DNA of 64,000 bases from the NCBI GenBank assembly GCA_021014325.1, contig CM037458.1, positions 22,861,063-22,925,062 of the forward strand. Direction: 5' to 3'. Under the pieces are notes generated by a model. The model had not been told where the DNA came from. It saw only the letters and a list, made by a program, of their open reading frames with translations, and ran no database searches. This document shows, piece by piece, positions 24,449 through 36,503 of this stretch. The translations under genes were made by a program, and so were the position numbers. Every line of letters starts with the position of its first letter. Within the stretch, counting starts at the first letter, position 1. Source of the DNA: Plazaster borealis. Taxonomy: Eukaryota > Echinodermata > Asteroidea > Forcipulatida > Labidiasteridae.

Positions 24449-25828
24449 TCAGTTTACTGACGCGTCAATTGGTTCCACATCCACGTTCCCGTTTACTTCG
24501 ATTTCACTTTTATCCACTTCATGTTTAATTTGAAAAGTGACCATGACAGAGTGCTGACTGTCGTTGTCCTCGCTGCTGTCGTCATCGTCGTGTCCATTCA
24601 CAGGCAGTGGCACCTGACGAAATGTCACCTTCGTTCGCTTGTAAAAGTTATTCCCCGATGTCCCGAATTGAATACAGCCACAACTTAGCATGCGGCGGTA
24701 CGCGGGTCCAAAATCCTTGTTGAAAAACGGATAAATAATGGGGTTGAGCAATGAGTTCAAGAAACCCAGCCACAGTAGACACTTCTCAAGTACTGAGTTG
24801 ATCTCACAAGTACAGTAGGGCCTTATCAACGTCAGAATGAAGAACGGCAACCAGCAGAAGATAAAAGCGCCCACGATGACGCCGAGCGTCTTGGCCGCTT
24901 TCCGCTCGCGTTTGAGTGAAATGCGTCTCTTCCCCGGTTTGATCGACCCCGCGGAGAACCTCGTCCGTAATGCAATGAACTCGGCTAATCTGGGGTAAGA
25001 GGGTCTCCTCTCCTGAGAACGAGAGGTGCATATGGTATCCTCCCCGGAGCTATTAGAATTCCGTGTGTAGTCTATCGACCGACCCTCATCCATTGAGTTT
25101 AACTTGACTGCCGTGCGTTTGATCGTTGCAGTCTGCCTCTGCTTCAAATCGGCAAGCTCGCTCTTCCGGGCCGCACGATAAATCTTAAAATAAACCAACA
25201 ACATTACTGATAGTGGAGCATAGAAAGCGCCAAGCGTTGAAATGACAGTGTAGTACGGGTTCTGTGAAATCAGACAGAAGTTAAATTCCTGCTCGTGCTC
25301 GTTACCTCCCCACATGAAGAGGGGTTGCAGCCCAATAAACGCACTGGTCACCCATACGATGAGTATGAACAACAGCATGAGGCGAGGGGTGCGTTTATTC
25401 ACGTAAGTCATCGGCCTTGTTATAGCCATATATCGGTCCACACTTATCATACACAGAGTCATGATCGAGGCAGTGCAAGCGAGAACGTCACATGAAATCC
25501 ACAAGTCACACACTGCCGGCCCCCAAATCCAGACCTTCTTAATTTGGAACGCCGCCGCAAACGGCATATCCACTGCTGCTACGGCGATGTCAGATATCGC
25601 CAAGTTGATGATGAGAATATTAGGTGGTTTACGCAGCTTGCGGTCAAGACACACGGACAAGATGACGAGCACGTTCCCGAAGAGAGTTAGGACGATGACG
25701 GTACCGGTGAGCAGCACGATTAAGACGGAGGCCCAGGTCGGGTACGGGGGATCGTTAGGGTCATATCCACCCGGTAAATCCGTCCCATTTGCTGGTATCA
25801 ACTCGGGGAGTGTCGTCAAGTCCTTCAT
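24449..25828 (-). CDS. Serotonin (5-HT7/5-HT1-type) G-protein-coupled receptor, single exon
   Basis: Class A aminergic receptor of 459 residues when read from the first in-frame ATG at 25,828. Seen: seven hydrophobic segments at roughly 34-58, 70-92, 104-130, 150-172, 192-216, 312-334 and 350-370; the amine-binding Asp114 in TM3; DRY at 131-133; the Cys107/Cys185 pair; Ser197-Thr198 with Ala201 in TM5; FCWLP around Trp326; NPIIY at 362-366; and Cys383/Cys385 suited to palmitoylation. An NGT glycosylation site lies in the short N-terminus. Loop 3 is about 95 residues, basic and serine-rich. Stretches such as CTASIMTLC, CLISQ and KTLGVIVGAF resemble vertebrate 5-HT7 most, 5-HT1 next. It probably binds serotonin at the plasma membrane; G-protein coupling cannot be read here. 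The open frame continues to 25,927 without another ATG, and a possible acceptor (TTTACAG) ends at 25,913, so a 5' exon is possible. A poly(A) signal lies at 24,115-24,120. An octopamine or tyramine receptor is less likely. Confidence 0.9.
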   Translation of the reverse strand: MKDLTTLPELIPANGTDLPGGYDPNDPPYPTWASVLIVLLTGTVIVLTLFGNVLVILSVCLDRKLRKPPNILIINLAISDIAVAAVDMPFAAAFQIKKVWIWGPAVCDLWISCDVLACTASIMTLCMISVDRYMAITRPMTYVNKRTPRLMLLFILIVWVTSAFIGLQPLFMWGGNEHEQEFNFCLISQNPYYTVISTLGAFYAPLSVMLLVYFKIYRAARKSELADLKQRQTATIKRTAVKLNSMDEGRSIDYTRNSNSSGEDTICTSRSQERRPSYPRLAEFIALRTRFSAGSIKPGKRRISLKRERKAAKTLGVIVGAFIFCWLPFFILTLIRPYCTCEINSVLEKCLLWLGFLNSLLNPIIYPFFNKDFGPAYRRMLSCGCIQFGTSGNNFYKRTKVTFRQVPLPVNGHDDDDSSEDNDSQHSVMVTFQIKHEVDKSEIEVNGNVDVEPIDASVN

Positions 25829-27790
25829 TGTCCGGAAAACGGGCTTGTTGATATCGCCGAGTCCCACAGTCCATTCCGACACATTGTCGGCTGCGTCAGC
25901 GACAACGAGTAGCTGTAAACTAACTGTTCATGGTCCTTACTGCATCACATACATATATTGTTGAAAGGCCGGCCGTCTTATAAAAGACACTACTTTTCAC
26001 TGAACCGTCTCGAGATCGATAGCCATGCCAAATCCTTCCATGGTGCAGGATAATAATAGGGCGTCGTTTACCGAACTATTCTCATGGTCTCTTTTTGTTG
26101 TCCCTACTGACTTTATGTTAAATTCAGCGGGGGATCAAGATACCCATTTTGGGACCGTCCAGTCAAAAGAGCAGAGACCCAACCAGTCGATTTAAATTAC
26201 AATCACAAATGAAGGGATTCTTTTGTTCCATGTTGATAACAAAAGGACTCCGGACACAAACATCCAGGCCGTGGAGGGGGCACTGTCCGAGTGCCTGAAT
26301 CGTCTCTCTCGCCTCGATGGGTCGCGGAATGATTGCTCTGGATGGACTGGCCCACTTCATAAAAACAAGATCTTGTCAATCTTTTGCTTAGCTCCTTGTC
26401 CTCGTGTAGTAATTATTGAAACAATGTTCCCAGAGTCTTCTCCTCAGAAATGTTCCAAACACGTCCTTGTTAATTCCTGCCAACATACACGATCAATCAC
26501 CGGCCCTCCTCACCATCAATCATGACCACGTGTGAAAGTTGTCTAGCTTGACACTTAAAACCAATCGAGCCCTCACTCAGGCAACAGCGAAAACACACGC
26601 ACGAGAGTCCTGGTCAACCAGGGAGGAAAGTGTGGGTCAACACCGCTGCGTGTCCGGCAGCCAGCACGGCTGGATTGAGACCAGGTTGACCACCTCATGG
26701 CCGGTCAGTAATTGGGTTGATTGGATCACAGAGTTCTATGGTTGGGATTGGATGAATCCACGTGCACTGGGCCCGTGTGTCATTCACTCCAGCCAGTCCA
26801 TTTTGCATGCAACGGTCACTCTGTCCGCAACAACAATAATGACATATAACTTATATCATGGTTATGACGCGCAGTAAACTTCCTCGTTTGAGATTAAGTG
26901 TTTGATCATGGTGTGATCAGATTAATGCAGTGGGTACCCCACGACATGTCAGACAAACGCAGAAGCCGGCTTCATACCTCAAGATATACGGGCGACTCAT
27001 TCAGGGTTCAAAACATTCAAAATTAAGCAAATTGGTCCCAAGACGAGAACGGGTCATTCAGCAAACAATTCGTAGTCAAATCACCCCGCCCCCTCGTTTA
27101 GGGAGGGGGTAGGGTCGTATATTTAGTAATAACCTGTGATAAAGGATTGTCTTGTCGACGTCCACTGTATTTATAAATATGCCTAAATATTCCGAGTATT
27201 AGGAAGTTGCTGGAGCAACTGTTGTGACGTCAAATCTCGCCCCGAAGACCTTCATCCTTTATTCGGACAGAAGCGAATGGTACAAGAAAATCATGTATTT
27301 CATACAGGATTACGAAACCGTGGTTTTTAAAAATATTTTGTTATGATGATGTTGTTGTTTTGGGGTTTTTTAGTTTCATTTTTTTTTAAACATTGCGCTA
27401 GAAGTACAGCGTTCTATGACAACAAATTCTACACTGTAGTTTACTATCTCAACTAAACATTTGGTCGAAACGTTAATTCATTTTCAGTTACAGGGTAAAA
27501 ATCTAAACATGATACGAAATCCACATAGTATGAAAGGGTGGGGGGTGGGGTTGCGCTGACTGGCATCAGGCATGATATTGGCCCTTTGAAACAAATTGGA
27601 ACAATTTATCGAGTACAATAGGGATGAACTACAAATGTACACATTGTGTAGGCGTTTAGTTTTATAGACTTTTCTTCGGGCTATTTAATCACAATTTTCT
27701 TGATTTTTCCAAGAAGGGCAAAACAATTGAAAATCAGACTCAAGAAGGAAGATTATCATGCCTGCATTTATATAATAATAATGTGAAGAC
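25829..27790. other. 5' flank of the receptor gene; no other gene seen
   Basis: The GC content is higher than average up to about 26,900. Any promoter or leader exon of the receptor would lie here, but I cannot fix a transcription start. Confidence 0.45.
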
Positions 27791-27796
27791 ATCTAG

Positions 27797-27828
27797 GCCA
27801 TGGAGGTAGCTACCTCCATGTATAGGCC
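27797..27828. repeat. Mini fold-back CATGGAGGTAG
   Basis: CATGGAGGTAGCTACCTCCATG is a perfect palindrome, here given as the arms CATGGAGGTAG and CTACCTCCATG without a loop, flanked by GGC and TATAGGCC. Confidence 0.88.
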
Positions 27829-28329
27829 ACTAGTGACATGACTTGCACAGTATTTTCCGTCCAGGTCACCGGCTAAGACTATTTGTCAGTTGACAGTTCA
27901 GACAGTTTACGTAACAACGATACACGTGTCACTGCAATGGTCCATTCTATGGTTTGTGTAGTCTTAGTTCAAGACATGATAATAGTAAGGAATCGTTGAC
28001 AGGGGGCGCAGTTTTAGTAGTTTAGAAAAACTCAAGGTTTTTACAATACAAATAGCACCTGGTCGAGACAGCTTTATACACACGTTAATTAAACAGGTAT
28101 TGAATTTATGTTTCTATTTTTATTAGGATCTAAATCACTTTGTCGTCAGGGTGTAGTGCACTTTTATGAATCCCAAAGGGCCTTGAACAACCTGCGCTTG
28201 CGCAGAACTATCCTAGCTTATGTAATGTTACATAATGTCTATTTTTAGGTCTCTGCAAAATATTATAATTACAATGGTTTATATGGCGGCGCATTTTGTT
28301 GTCTGTTCTCATTTGTTCGCATAATGGTC

Positions 28330-28356
28330 GCTTATAGCATGGAGGTAGTGCTTATA
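28330..28356. repeat. Mini fold-back relic GCATGGAGGTAG
   Basis: CTTATAGCATGGAGGTAG is followed by TGCTTATAG; only one inner arm remains. Confidence 0.6.
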
Positions 28357-28789
28357 GTATATACGGCATCCCACGATCTGAGTATAGTCATGGGGGTGGT
28401 ATTAAATTATGACATATACTGTGAAATAATCATAGACCAATATTGAGGAACCCTACACCTTCAATTTTTTCGGGCGGGTGTACCCATTTTTTCAGTCAGT
28501 CTTTTCCCCGCCGAGCAGAAGGAGAAATATGCTGAAATACAGTGGAAAGTGTCGTGGTACCACATTTAATCCCATGGAAAAATACAAAATCTTCATTCTC
28601 AGGCGAACACGCAAAAAGTCAAACTAACTTGAAATGATTTGTTGTAATAATATAAAAAACAATTATGATAAAGAGATAACAAAAAGCACATACATTCCCC
28701 ACACAAACCTCACAACAAAAAACCTCGATTAAGGTAGGTAGGGTCATACTTCGATAATAAGTAATGACCCCGAAAATAAATGGTGTAAT

Positions 28790-29110
28790 TTTTATCACGA
28801 AGCTTACTTGTGTTAAAGATGGTAAGGGTATAGTAAGCATCCTGTGAAATAATTTCATCTAAAATTGAAAATGCCCCCGTTGATTAGAAATCGAAGTGTT
28901 TCGATAAATTTGAACCTCCAATGATTCAAATTTCCCTAGTGTCCGTTTGTGAAAGCTGCGGCCAGAGATGCGGTTGGTACACACTGTCACTCCGCTAATA
29001 ATGTATATGGATTCGACGTTCTTAATAAAACAAATACCATGACATTTTTTTGCTGTTTTCTGAACAAGTAGACACTGTATTCAGCTGAAACTTTTACAGG
29101 TGACTTTGAT
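28790..29110 (+). repeat. Dispersed repeat family D, copy 1
   Basis: Shares AAAGATGGTAAGGGTATAG-like sequence, a GAACCTCCAATGATTC stem region, GTCCGTTTGTGAA, AGAGATGCGGTTGGTA and GTAGACACTGTATTCAGCTG with 47.7-48.0 kb, in the same order. Confidence 0.8.
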
Positions 29111-29566
29111 TGTTTTATTGTTGATCAGTTTGTCCTTGCCCTTTGAGCGGTCATTCTATACTCGTTCCTAGACCCCGGCCGTTTAGAAATGACCCGTACC
29201 CCCTACCTATTTTGGCCGTTCATGAACTGCGGCCAGTTCGGGATAAGTCAGACATCCTTGGCCGCAGCAGGTCGCCTGCTCAGCCCTTGGCCCCTTCTGT
29301 GTAACCGCCCCGCCCTCAACCCCAATGGCTGACCATCTGACACTTCCATTTCTCTGAGGATACGCGGACTCTGCTATAACGGTCGCCATTTTCCGCTTAC
29401 GGTTTAAGCGCCGCTTGAGCTAAGCGCAGAATGCTGTTTATTGCTTCAAGGGACGTCTGACGGTACGCACGCCCACAAGAAAACAATATCATATTGCTTA
29501 CCTGAAAAAATACACTTTTGATAAGGACGGATTTGTTTTGCTTCTGTATCGCCGATTTTCGCTCAC

Positions 29567-29599
29567 AGCATGGAGGAGATTTCTACCTTCATGCTTACA
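29567..29599. repeat. Mini fold-back relic AGCATGGAGGAGA
   Basis: AGCATGGAGGAGA and TCTACCTTCATGCT are imperfect complements. Confidence 0.7.
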
Positions 29600-29650
29600 G
29601 TAAGCATGTTTTCCAGTTGTTTATGGCTTATACTGATTTCCCCCTTTCCG

Positions 29651-29790
29651 TTTAGGGTCAACATGACCCGTTTAGAGTTAACATGACCGGTTTAGAGTTA
29701 ACATGACCCGTTTAGAGTTAACATGATCCGTTCATGGTTAACGTGACCCGTTTAGGGTTAACATGACCCGTTTAGAGTTAACACGACCTT
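29651..29790. repeat. 20-bp tandem array, 7 copies
   Basis: Unit TTTAGAGTTAACATGACCCG with variants TTTAGGGTTAAC and TTTAGGGTCAAC. The first copy contains GGGTCAACATGACCC, a perfect palindrome with a 3-bp spacer. Confidence 0.93.
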
Positions 29791-29799
29791 AAACACTTT

Positions 29800-32700
29800 T
29801 TACAAAAGAATGAGCATAACAAAAAAAACTGTCCTCGTTCCTACGAGTTCTATAAAAACCATAGACCTAACTTGAGAAAAATAGTCTGTGCCCCCGTGGA
29901 GGAAGGCCACTGATGATATGGACACCAGCCGCATCCCGAAATGCTCTAGAATTTGATTTTACAACACGTGAACCATGTAACGCATTGAATAGAAGACTAG
30001 CAACCAACAACTAACGCCATATGGCAACTTAACACAGTAGTTAATAATGGAGCTAATTAAAAGTTGGATACCTGACAATCTTGCATTACGGTAATGACAT
30101 TTAATCACCATGCAATTAACGTTCTTGCCATGATACGAAGGTCGTCCCAGGTCGGCTAATAAGAAGCTACATTTTCCCTCTTGTTTAATATTACAGCAGG
30201 ATATAGTGTATCGGTCAAGGTGTAGCGATGAGAAGTCCATCAGGTCAAGCAGTGTACCCTTGAGGGATGAATCCATTACTGATATCGGTTAGAGTTTATA
30301 TAGCGAGGCCTTTCACTTCACGGTGTGATAAAGTAAAACATTTTTTGATCTCTGGTCGAAGGTCTAGGGGCGAGAGTCGTTGCTGACAACAAAAGTCTGA
30401 AACTTGGATCCAGATCTTAGGATGTATGTATGAAATTAATGATGGTATATATTTCCACCTTTAATAACCCCTGGAGTTATTGATTCCAAGGAGCTTTTGG
30501 GAACAGTATCCTCAGCGCTAGCGAAGTAGATCAAAGAACAGAATTTCTTTAGGCCCTACATCTGAAGAAGGTTAAAGATTTACCAGAAAGACTTTAAAAA
30601 GTCTGAATTCAGATTAGAGTCTGAAATTTCTCATCTTTAAAATGTTCTTTTCCGAAACTCGGCTCTGGCTACGGCTCTGGATCCATCTTCAATTTTGGAG
30701 CAGTGTACATTTTGCACTGTGTTTCCAACATCCAACGGAGCCCGGAGCCTGCCTCAAAGGTCATACCCCTTAGTACGAAAATATCTAAAAATTAATACAC
30801 TCCTATATTCGACAGGTGGCGTATAGCGGACCCCTCCTCGATGGGTGGACACGTCTGTTTTATCGGCCGAGGGGTGTTGGGGGATGGGGAGACAAACTAT
30901 AGGCCCCATAGCTATAAACGGTTAATATTGTTTAATGAATCACAGAAAGAGAAGATTTCCAAACAGATAATAGGCAGTGGCGTATACCCAGAGGGGGTGG
31001 GGTGGGGTGAGGGTACTTGAGCCAAATGGTTTCTCTTGGAAAGCATTAAGCCCCCAAGAAACATGTCTTTACCCCCCGCCTACCCCTCCCCAAATGAAAA
31101 TGTCTCACGCCACTAAGTCAAGAAATAGTGCACTTTGTGTGCCACGCCCCGAATTTGATGGCCATGCCACCAGTAGTAGAGAATGCAAAACGACTACAAT
31201 TGTTTTAAAATTAAGACGAGTTCGAAATTGATCCTTCAAGTTTGTAAGCGCATTTTCAGAACCTTGAAGAACTTGGCAGCTATATAAGAATGGCATTGTA
31301 AAGTGTAGAGGCTCGTACCGTAGAGCAGACAACAACTTCATTACGTCCTTGGCAACAACAATGTGACTTTATGATCGTCTACGATCCACACGCGGTCAAA
31401 AGGGCAAGCCCTTGTAAGATAATAACCCTATACAAATAATGTGTAACATTATCGTAGAGCTATTGACAACATGTCTAGTAATTCCACTTCTGACAGTACA
31501 TAAAGTGATCGCAACTTGACATTGAAAGCGATATTCAGTTTGAAGTACCCTTTCCAATTTTTGCATTATTTCTTCAAACGCGTGTACTAGAAAACGATGA
31601 TTCATTTAAAGAATAAGATTTTATTTCCTCATTAATTCAAGCAATAGATGAATAAAGAGCCAAATAAAATTGAAGTTTTCCATGATGTATTCACATTCAA
31701 CAGATAGTTATCATTTAAACAAGCACACATTGAAGTCTAGAAATTAGTGAATATGTTTGTAACCTTATTTTACAGTAATTTGTTTTATAAAGGTGTTATA
31801 CACTCGTTATACATATCTCTAACTGTGCGCCAAATTCCTTGCTTGTCTATCGTCAAAGTCTCAAGGCAAAATCCCCCAAACTGTTTCCCTATTTGTCCCA
31901 CTATAACCTTTGGCCATTTGTAGGTAAGCTTTTGTTTTCACCGGACATGTTCCAGTGAAACCTACAAGACTCCGACCCATTGTCTCATCGTCCGGCTATA
32001 ATATCGATCCATGTTTCCAATGATAGTCACTCAATGACAATCGTGACTGACGATGTGAATAGTCAACAAAAATAACCCATTGTGATTGAAACTCAGCTAT
32101 TGAGTTTGAATAAAACATAAAACAGAAGTTATAAAATACACAAACACTTCAACGGAAAGTCTGCGTTTGAAATAAGCTTTCAATAATAGATTAGATGTTA
32201 TTCGGGCTGATTTTGTTCCTCGTCCCTTTTGATTTCAAAAATAGCACCTACAAGTGAAAACACTCAGAAATAATATAACCCGTTTCTTTCGTGGGCTTTC
32301 TACGAATAAAAAAAAAAATCTTGACCGTTGATTTTATCCTATTCTGGCATTCAATTTCCCTTTGATTTCCGTGGATTCAATCAATAGTAAATACTTACTT
32401 GAAATAAGGTTAAATGAGTGATGCGGAGCCCCCCCCCCCAAAAAAAAGTTTAAAAATCCCCAGTGCGCTCACTTTCCCTTTTCGATATAAAAGTATCATA
32501 TTTCCGCTTAAAAATATCAGAGTATGTCATCCGTGACTCGCCTGTTATTAGGTTTCCTCGTCCAAAGGTATTCTTAAAAGTTGTTTATAGCTTTAATTTT
32601 GTCCAGTTCCTCTGAGTGTTGTCCTCTGATTTACAAAAGATGTACTGATGGCAGTATTTTGCCACCTGCAAATCACCGTAAGGACGCCTTTTCAGAGCGG

Positions 32701-34080
32701 GCTACTCACAAGCGTCATGTTTTCCATGTGGTCCGGGCACTTGCACACAAAAGACAAACGGGCGGTACACAGTTCTATTCTTTTTAGCCGCCTTTTCAGG
32801 GTCCCCCTATCACCTTTCTGTTTCGATTAAACATCCTTGCTTTATGGATTAAATGCCGAAGGTTTTTAAGATTGTCTGATTGGAAGGGATCACGTCTTTC
32901 GGGGTCAGTGACCCTCATGGTTCTGGAATCGATGGGTAGAGATAGTGGATCGGACACACGAAGACAAAACACTGCTCATGTTACATCTATAAGTCCTTCA
33001 AAAATGGGATGGTTGATTTGGTGTTGTTAAGCGTCTGGAAAAAACTGATGTATTAAAGTTGCCCGATTTTGAGACCATTGTTTTATTTCGAATTTCGGAA
33101 GACTATTAGCTGAAGAAACGAAGAATATTTTAATTTTGTAGTTTGAAGTTCGGGAACTATACAATAAAATGCTTTAAAAAAAACCCTTTTTAATCGCATT
33201 TGCATCACGATTCTTATTGGCCAAACGAGCAGCCTATCAGACAATCCCATATTTTATCAAATATTCATGAGTTATAGTACACTCTGCTGGATCAAGTCGT
33301 CACCTTTGGAAACGCAGAAACTCCCGAACTGAAAAAAAGATTGTGTGAGTCTGTATTAAGTTGCATGAAAAGCATTGATTTATTCGCATAAAAAGCATTT
33401 ATATATTTATTTGTTTGTTTATTTATTATTTTATTAAAATCAAGTGTGAACGGTCTTTTTTGTAAACAAATAAAACACTTTAATTTTAGCTATAGGCTCA
33501 TATAGAAACTGTCATAATTATAGACTTAAGTTATCCACGTATATGCCCTTACCGGATTGAAAATTATTGAAGGAGGGGAAAAAAAAACCCTTGAATATTT
33601 TGAATATGAAAGCTTGCTGATTACAAAGTAAATACAGCACAGTACCAATCCAACAGACAAATATTTCTGCATGAAATACATGTACTGTCACAGTCCAGGA
33701 AAAAGCAGTTGACGACCCCAAAATTACGGTTGACTATTATACGCTTGCTGCGATCAAAATAGGCGCGTACCCCGTATATACTTCCTTACAAAAAAACAAA
33801 GTCATGTTTGTTGTTTTCACAAAAACGTGATCGAATTTTAAAGAAAACAAAATAATAATAATTAAAATAATGCATTTTTTCATTCAGCATAAAATTTAAT
33901 AGTTGGCAGAATGGTTTGATAATTTCAAGAATAATAACAAATGTACATTAACAAAGATATAATATTCAGAAGAGTTTGTTTAAAAAAGGCAAACTTGAGT
34001 TGACCCTGTGGCAACTACCAACAAAGTATTGCAATGAACAATTAGCCAAATAATAGAAAATAAGGGCTGATTCAAACTGT
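29800..34080. other. Gene-free stretch
   Basis: Only the fold-back at 30,972 and a relic with GGCTCTGGCTACGGCTCTGG / GGAGCCCGGAGCC arms (30,660-30,750) stand out. Confidence 0.5.
30972..31120. repeat. GGCAGTGGCGT fold-back element
   Basis: GGCAGTGGCGTATACCCAG and CTCACGCCACTAAG are weak inverted ends with G-rich and C-rich inner arms. A single related end, GTAGTGGCGTAACTAAGG, occurs at 12,167. Confidence 0.65.
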
Positions 34081-34084
34081 TTCT

Positions 34085-34635
34085 TTACTGGGCTCCTGAC
34101 TCCGACAATTAAAGGCAATAAAAACTGACTTGGTAAGAAGTACAGCAGCTTTGAATATAGTGTAATGCATTTTGAAAAACTTTTCACTTCGAAGTACTGC
34201 GGGTACGGGAAAAGATATCACTTTTTATCCCCAACAATTTTAATCTGAGCAGTAACGCTTCTCAGATTGTGTATTCCAATGCAGATTATTCTTCATGGAC
34301 AAACCGCTCCAGATTTTCGGCAATATCTCAAAAACAGTACCACCTTTTGAAATGAAATTTACACAGGTTTGTTTTATGCAGAGCTTCCAACATTTGCATC
34401 TTGCAATCAGGAAGATTTTGTCCAACAATCAGGGAGATATTTAGAATTACATTCGACATAAATAGGGAAAAAAGTTTCCACAATCAGAACATGGAAAGAT
34501 TGGTTTATTTTCAGGGAACTTTCTGCAGAATCAGGGAGAGTTGGCAGCTATGTTTAAGGTATCTATCTACAACTATATAGGATTGAAACAAGCAGTGGGT
34601 TCCAATTACCAAACGTACACAATCCCTTTAAGTAT
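34085..34635 (+). mobile_element. MITE family B, copy 3, with a nested element
   Basis: GGTAAGAAGTACAGCAGCTT, CACTTCGAAGTACTG and CACCTTTTGAAATGAAAT match the copy at 6.9 kb. The right end is CGTACACAATCCCTTTAA. The left end is worn, and a second element sits inside at 34,382-34,553. Confidence 0.82.
34382..34553. mobile_element. CAGAGCT element nested in MITE family B
   Basis: Starts CAGAGCTTCCAACATTTGC and ends GGGAGAGTTGGCAGCT; the ends are imperfect inverted repeats. ATG flanks both sides. The internal CATCTTGCAATCAGG and GGAACTTTCTGCAGAAT match 19.6-19.8 kb. Confidence 0.8.
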
Positions 34636-35075
34636 GAGCATTCTTGCAACAACAACAAAAACCACATTGATAACCAAAATACATCGCTACATGCTACAAC
34701 CATGAGATGTTAATGTTGACTTTTTCCCAAAATATGTAAATGAGTGAGAAGCAGTTGCAAATAATAAAGTTATTTCTATTTGTTTACAAACAATGAACAC
34801 CAAATTGCATGGAGGCAATGAGTATACCACCAAACTGGGTTGGCACAAATCTTCCCTTTTTAATAGAATATTTAAAACCTGTTTTTATAAATTTGTGTAC
34901 TGTTTTGTTTTGGGTAGCACAACTGATTTGTAAGTGTTTTAAATGATAAATCATTGTATCTCTTATTTTCATTTATTTATTTATTTTTTTTTGCAGTGAA
35001 GGCAGTTGGTACTTTTGCAAACAACTGGTTGAAACACCTGTGACGTCATCGCAGAAGATAGTCCATTTGTCAGCT

Positions 35076-35081
35076 TTTATT
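35076..35081 (-). terminator. plpp5: First AATAAA signal downstream of plpp4/5-like stop
   Basis: The first canonical poly(A) signal I found on the minus strand after the stop at 36,504. It lies just past the far end of the 52-bp minisatellite. More AATAAA copies follow near 34,970-34,985. If used, the 3' UTR is about 1.4 kb. Confidence 0.45.
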
Positions 35082-35085
35082 AAAA

Positions 35086-36435
35086 TAGGAGAAAAACAAG
35101 ATGACTGCCATTCTCGCTTTGGTTACACAGATCTGAGTAGGAGGAAAACAAGATGACTGCCATTCTCGCTCTGGTTACACAGATCTGAGTAGGAGGAAAA
35201 CAAGATGACTGCCATTCTCGCTCTGGTTACACAGATCTGAGTAGGAGGAAAACAAGATGGCTGCCATTCTCGCTATGGTTACACAGATCTGAGTAGGAGG
35301 AAAACAAGATGACTGCCATTCTCGCTCTGGTTACACAGATCTGAGTAGGAGGAAAACAACATGGCTGCCATTCTCGCTTTGGTTACACAGATCCGAGTTG
35401 GAGAAAAACAAGATGGCTGCCATTCTTGCTTTGGTTACACAGATCCGAGTTGGAGGAAAACAAAATGGCTGCCATTCTTGCTTTGGTTACACAGATCCGA
35501 GTTGGAGGAAAACAAGATGGCTGTCATTCTTGCTATGGTTACACAGATCCGAGTTGGAGGAAAACAAGATGGCTGTCATTCTTGCTATGGTTACACAGAT
35601 CTGAGTAGGAGGAAAACAAAATGGCTGCCATTCTTGCTTTGGTTACACAGATCTAAGTAGGAGGAAAATAAGATGGCGGCCATTCTCGCTTTGGTTACAC
35701 AGATCTGAGTAGGAGGAAAACAAGATGGCTGCCATTCTTGCTATGGTTACACAGATCTGAGTAGGAGGAAAACAAGATGGCTGCCATTCTTGCTATGGTT
35801 ACACAGATCCGAGTTGGAGGAAAACAAGATGGCTGTCATTCTTGCTATGGTTACACAGATCTGAGTAGGAGGAAAACAAGATGGCTGCCATTCTTGCTTC
35901 GGTTACACAGATCTGAGTAGGAGGAAAACAAGATGGCTGCCATTCTTGCTTCGGTTACACAGATCTGAGTAGGAGGAAAACAAGATGGCTGCCATTCTCG
36001 CTTTGGTTACACAGATCTGAGTAGGAGGAAAACAAGATGGCTGCCATTCTCGCTTTGGTTACACAGATCTGAGTTGGAGGAAAACAAGATGGCTGTCATT
36101 CTCGCTTTGGTTACACAGATCCGAGTTGGAGGAAAACAAGATGGCTGCCATTCTCGCTCTGGTTACACAGATCCGAGTTGGAGGAAAACAAGATGGCTGT
36201 CATTCTCGCTTTGGTTACACAGATCCGAGTTGGAGGAAAACAAGATGGCTGCCATTCTCGCTCTGGTTACACAGATCCGAGTTGGAGGAAAACAGGATGG
36301 CTGCCATTCTCGCTCTGGTTACACAGATCCGAGTTGGAGGAAAACAAGATGGCTGTCATGCTCGCTTTGGTTACACAGATCTGAGCAGTAGGAAAGACAA
36401 CACAGCTGCCATTCTCACCGAGTTGTAGAAAAACA
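35086..36435. repeat. 52-bp minisatellite, about 25 copies
   Basis: The unit contains GGAGGAAAACAAGATGGCTG, then CCATTCTCGCTTTGG and TTACACAGATCTGAGTA. Copies differ at few sites: TCGCT/TTGCT, ATCTGAGTAG/ATCCGAGTTG, and GACTGCC, GGCTGCC, GGCTGTC or GGCGGCC. Variant types are grouped (GACTGCC early, GTTGG late), which suggests spread by unequal exchange. It ends about 70 bp from the phosphatase stop codon and is probably transcribed as its 3' UTR. Confidence 0.97.
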
Positions 36436-36503
36436 ATATGGACGCACAACAATTAAGCTCACTTCCAACGTTCCGCTTCACTTCCGAGATCCTAGCCGCC
36501 CCC

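Noticed and set aside
26223..26877. Two frames of 100-112 codons upstream of the receptor
   Set aside because: No homology or splice signals that extend them; possibly receptor promoter or leader sequence.
35361..36428. Long repeated reading frames in the 52-bp array
   Set aside because: They arise from tandem repetition without stops; several frames are open at once and the real gene runs on the other strand.
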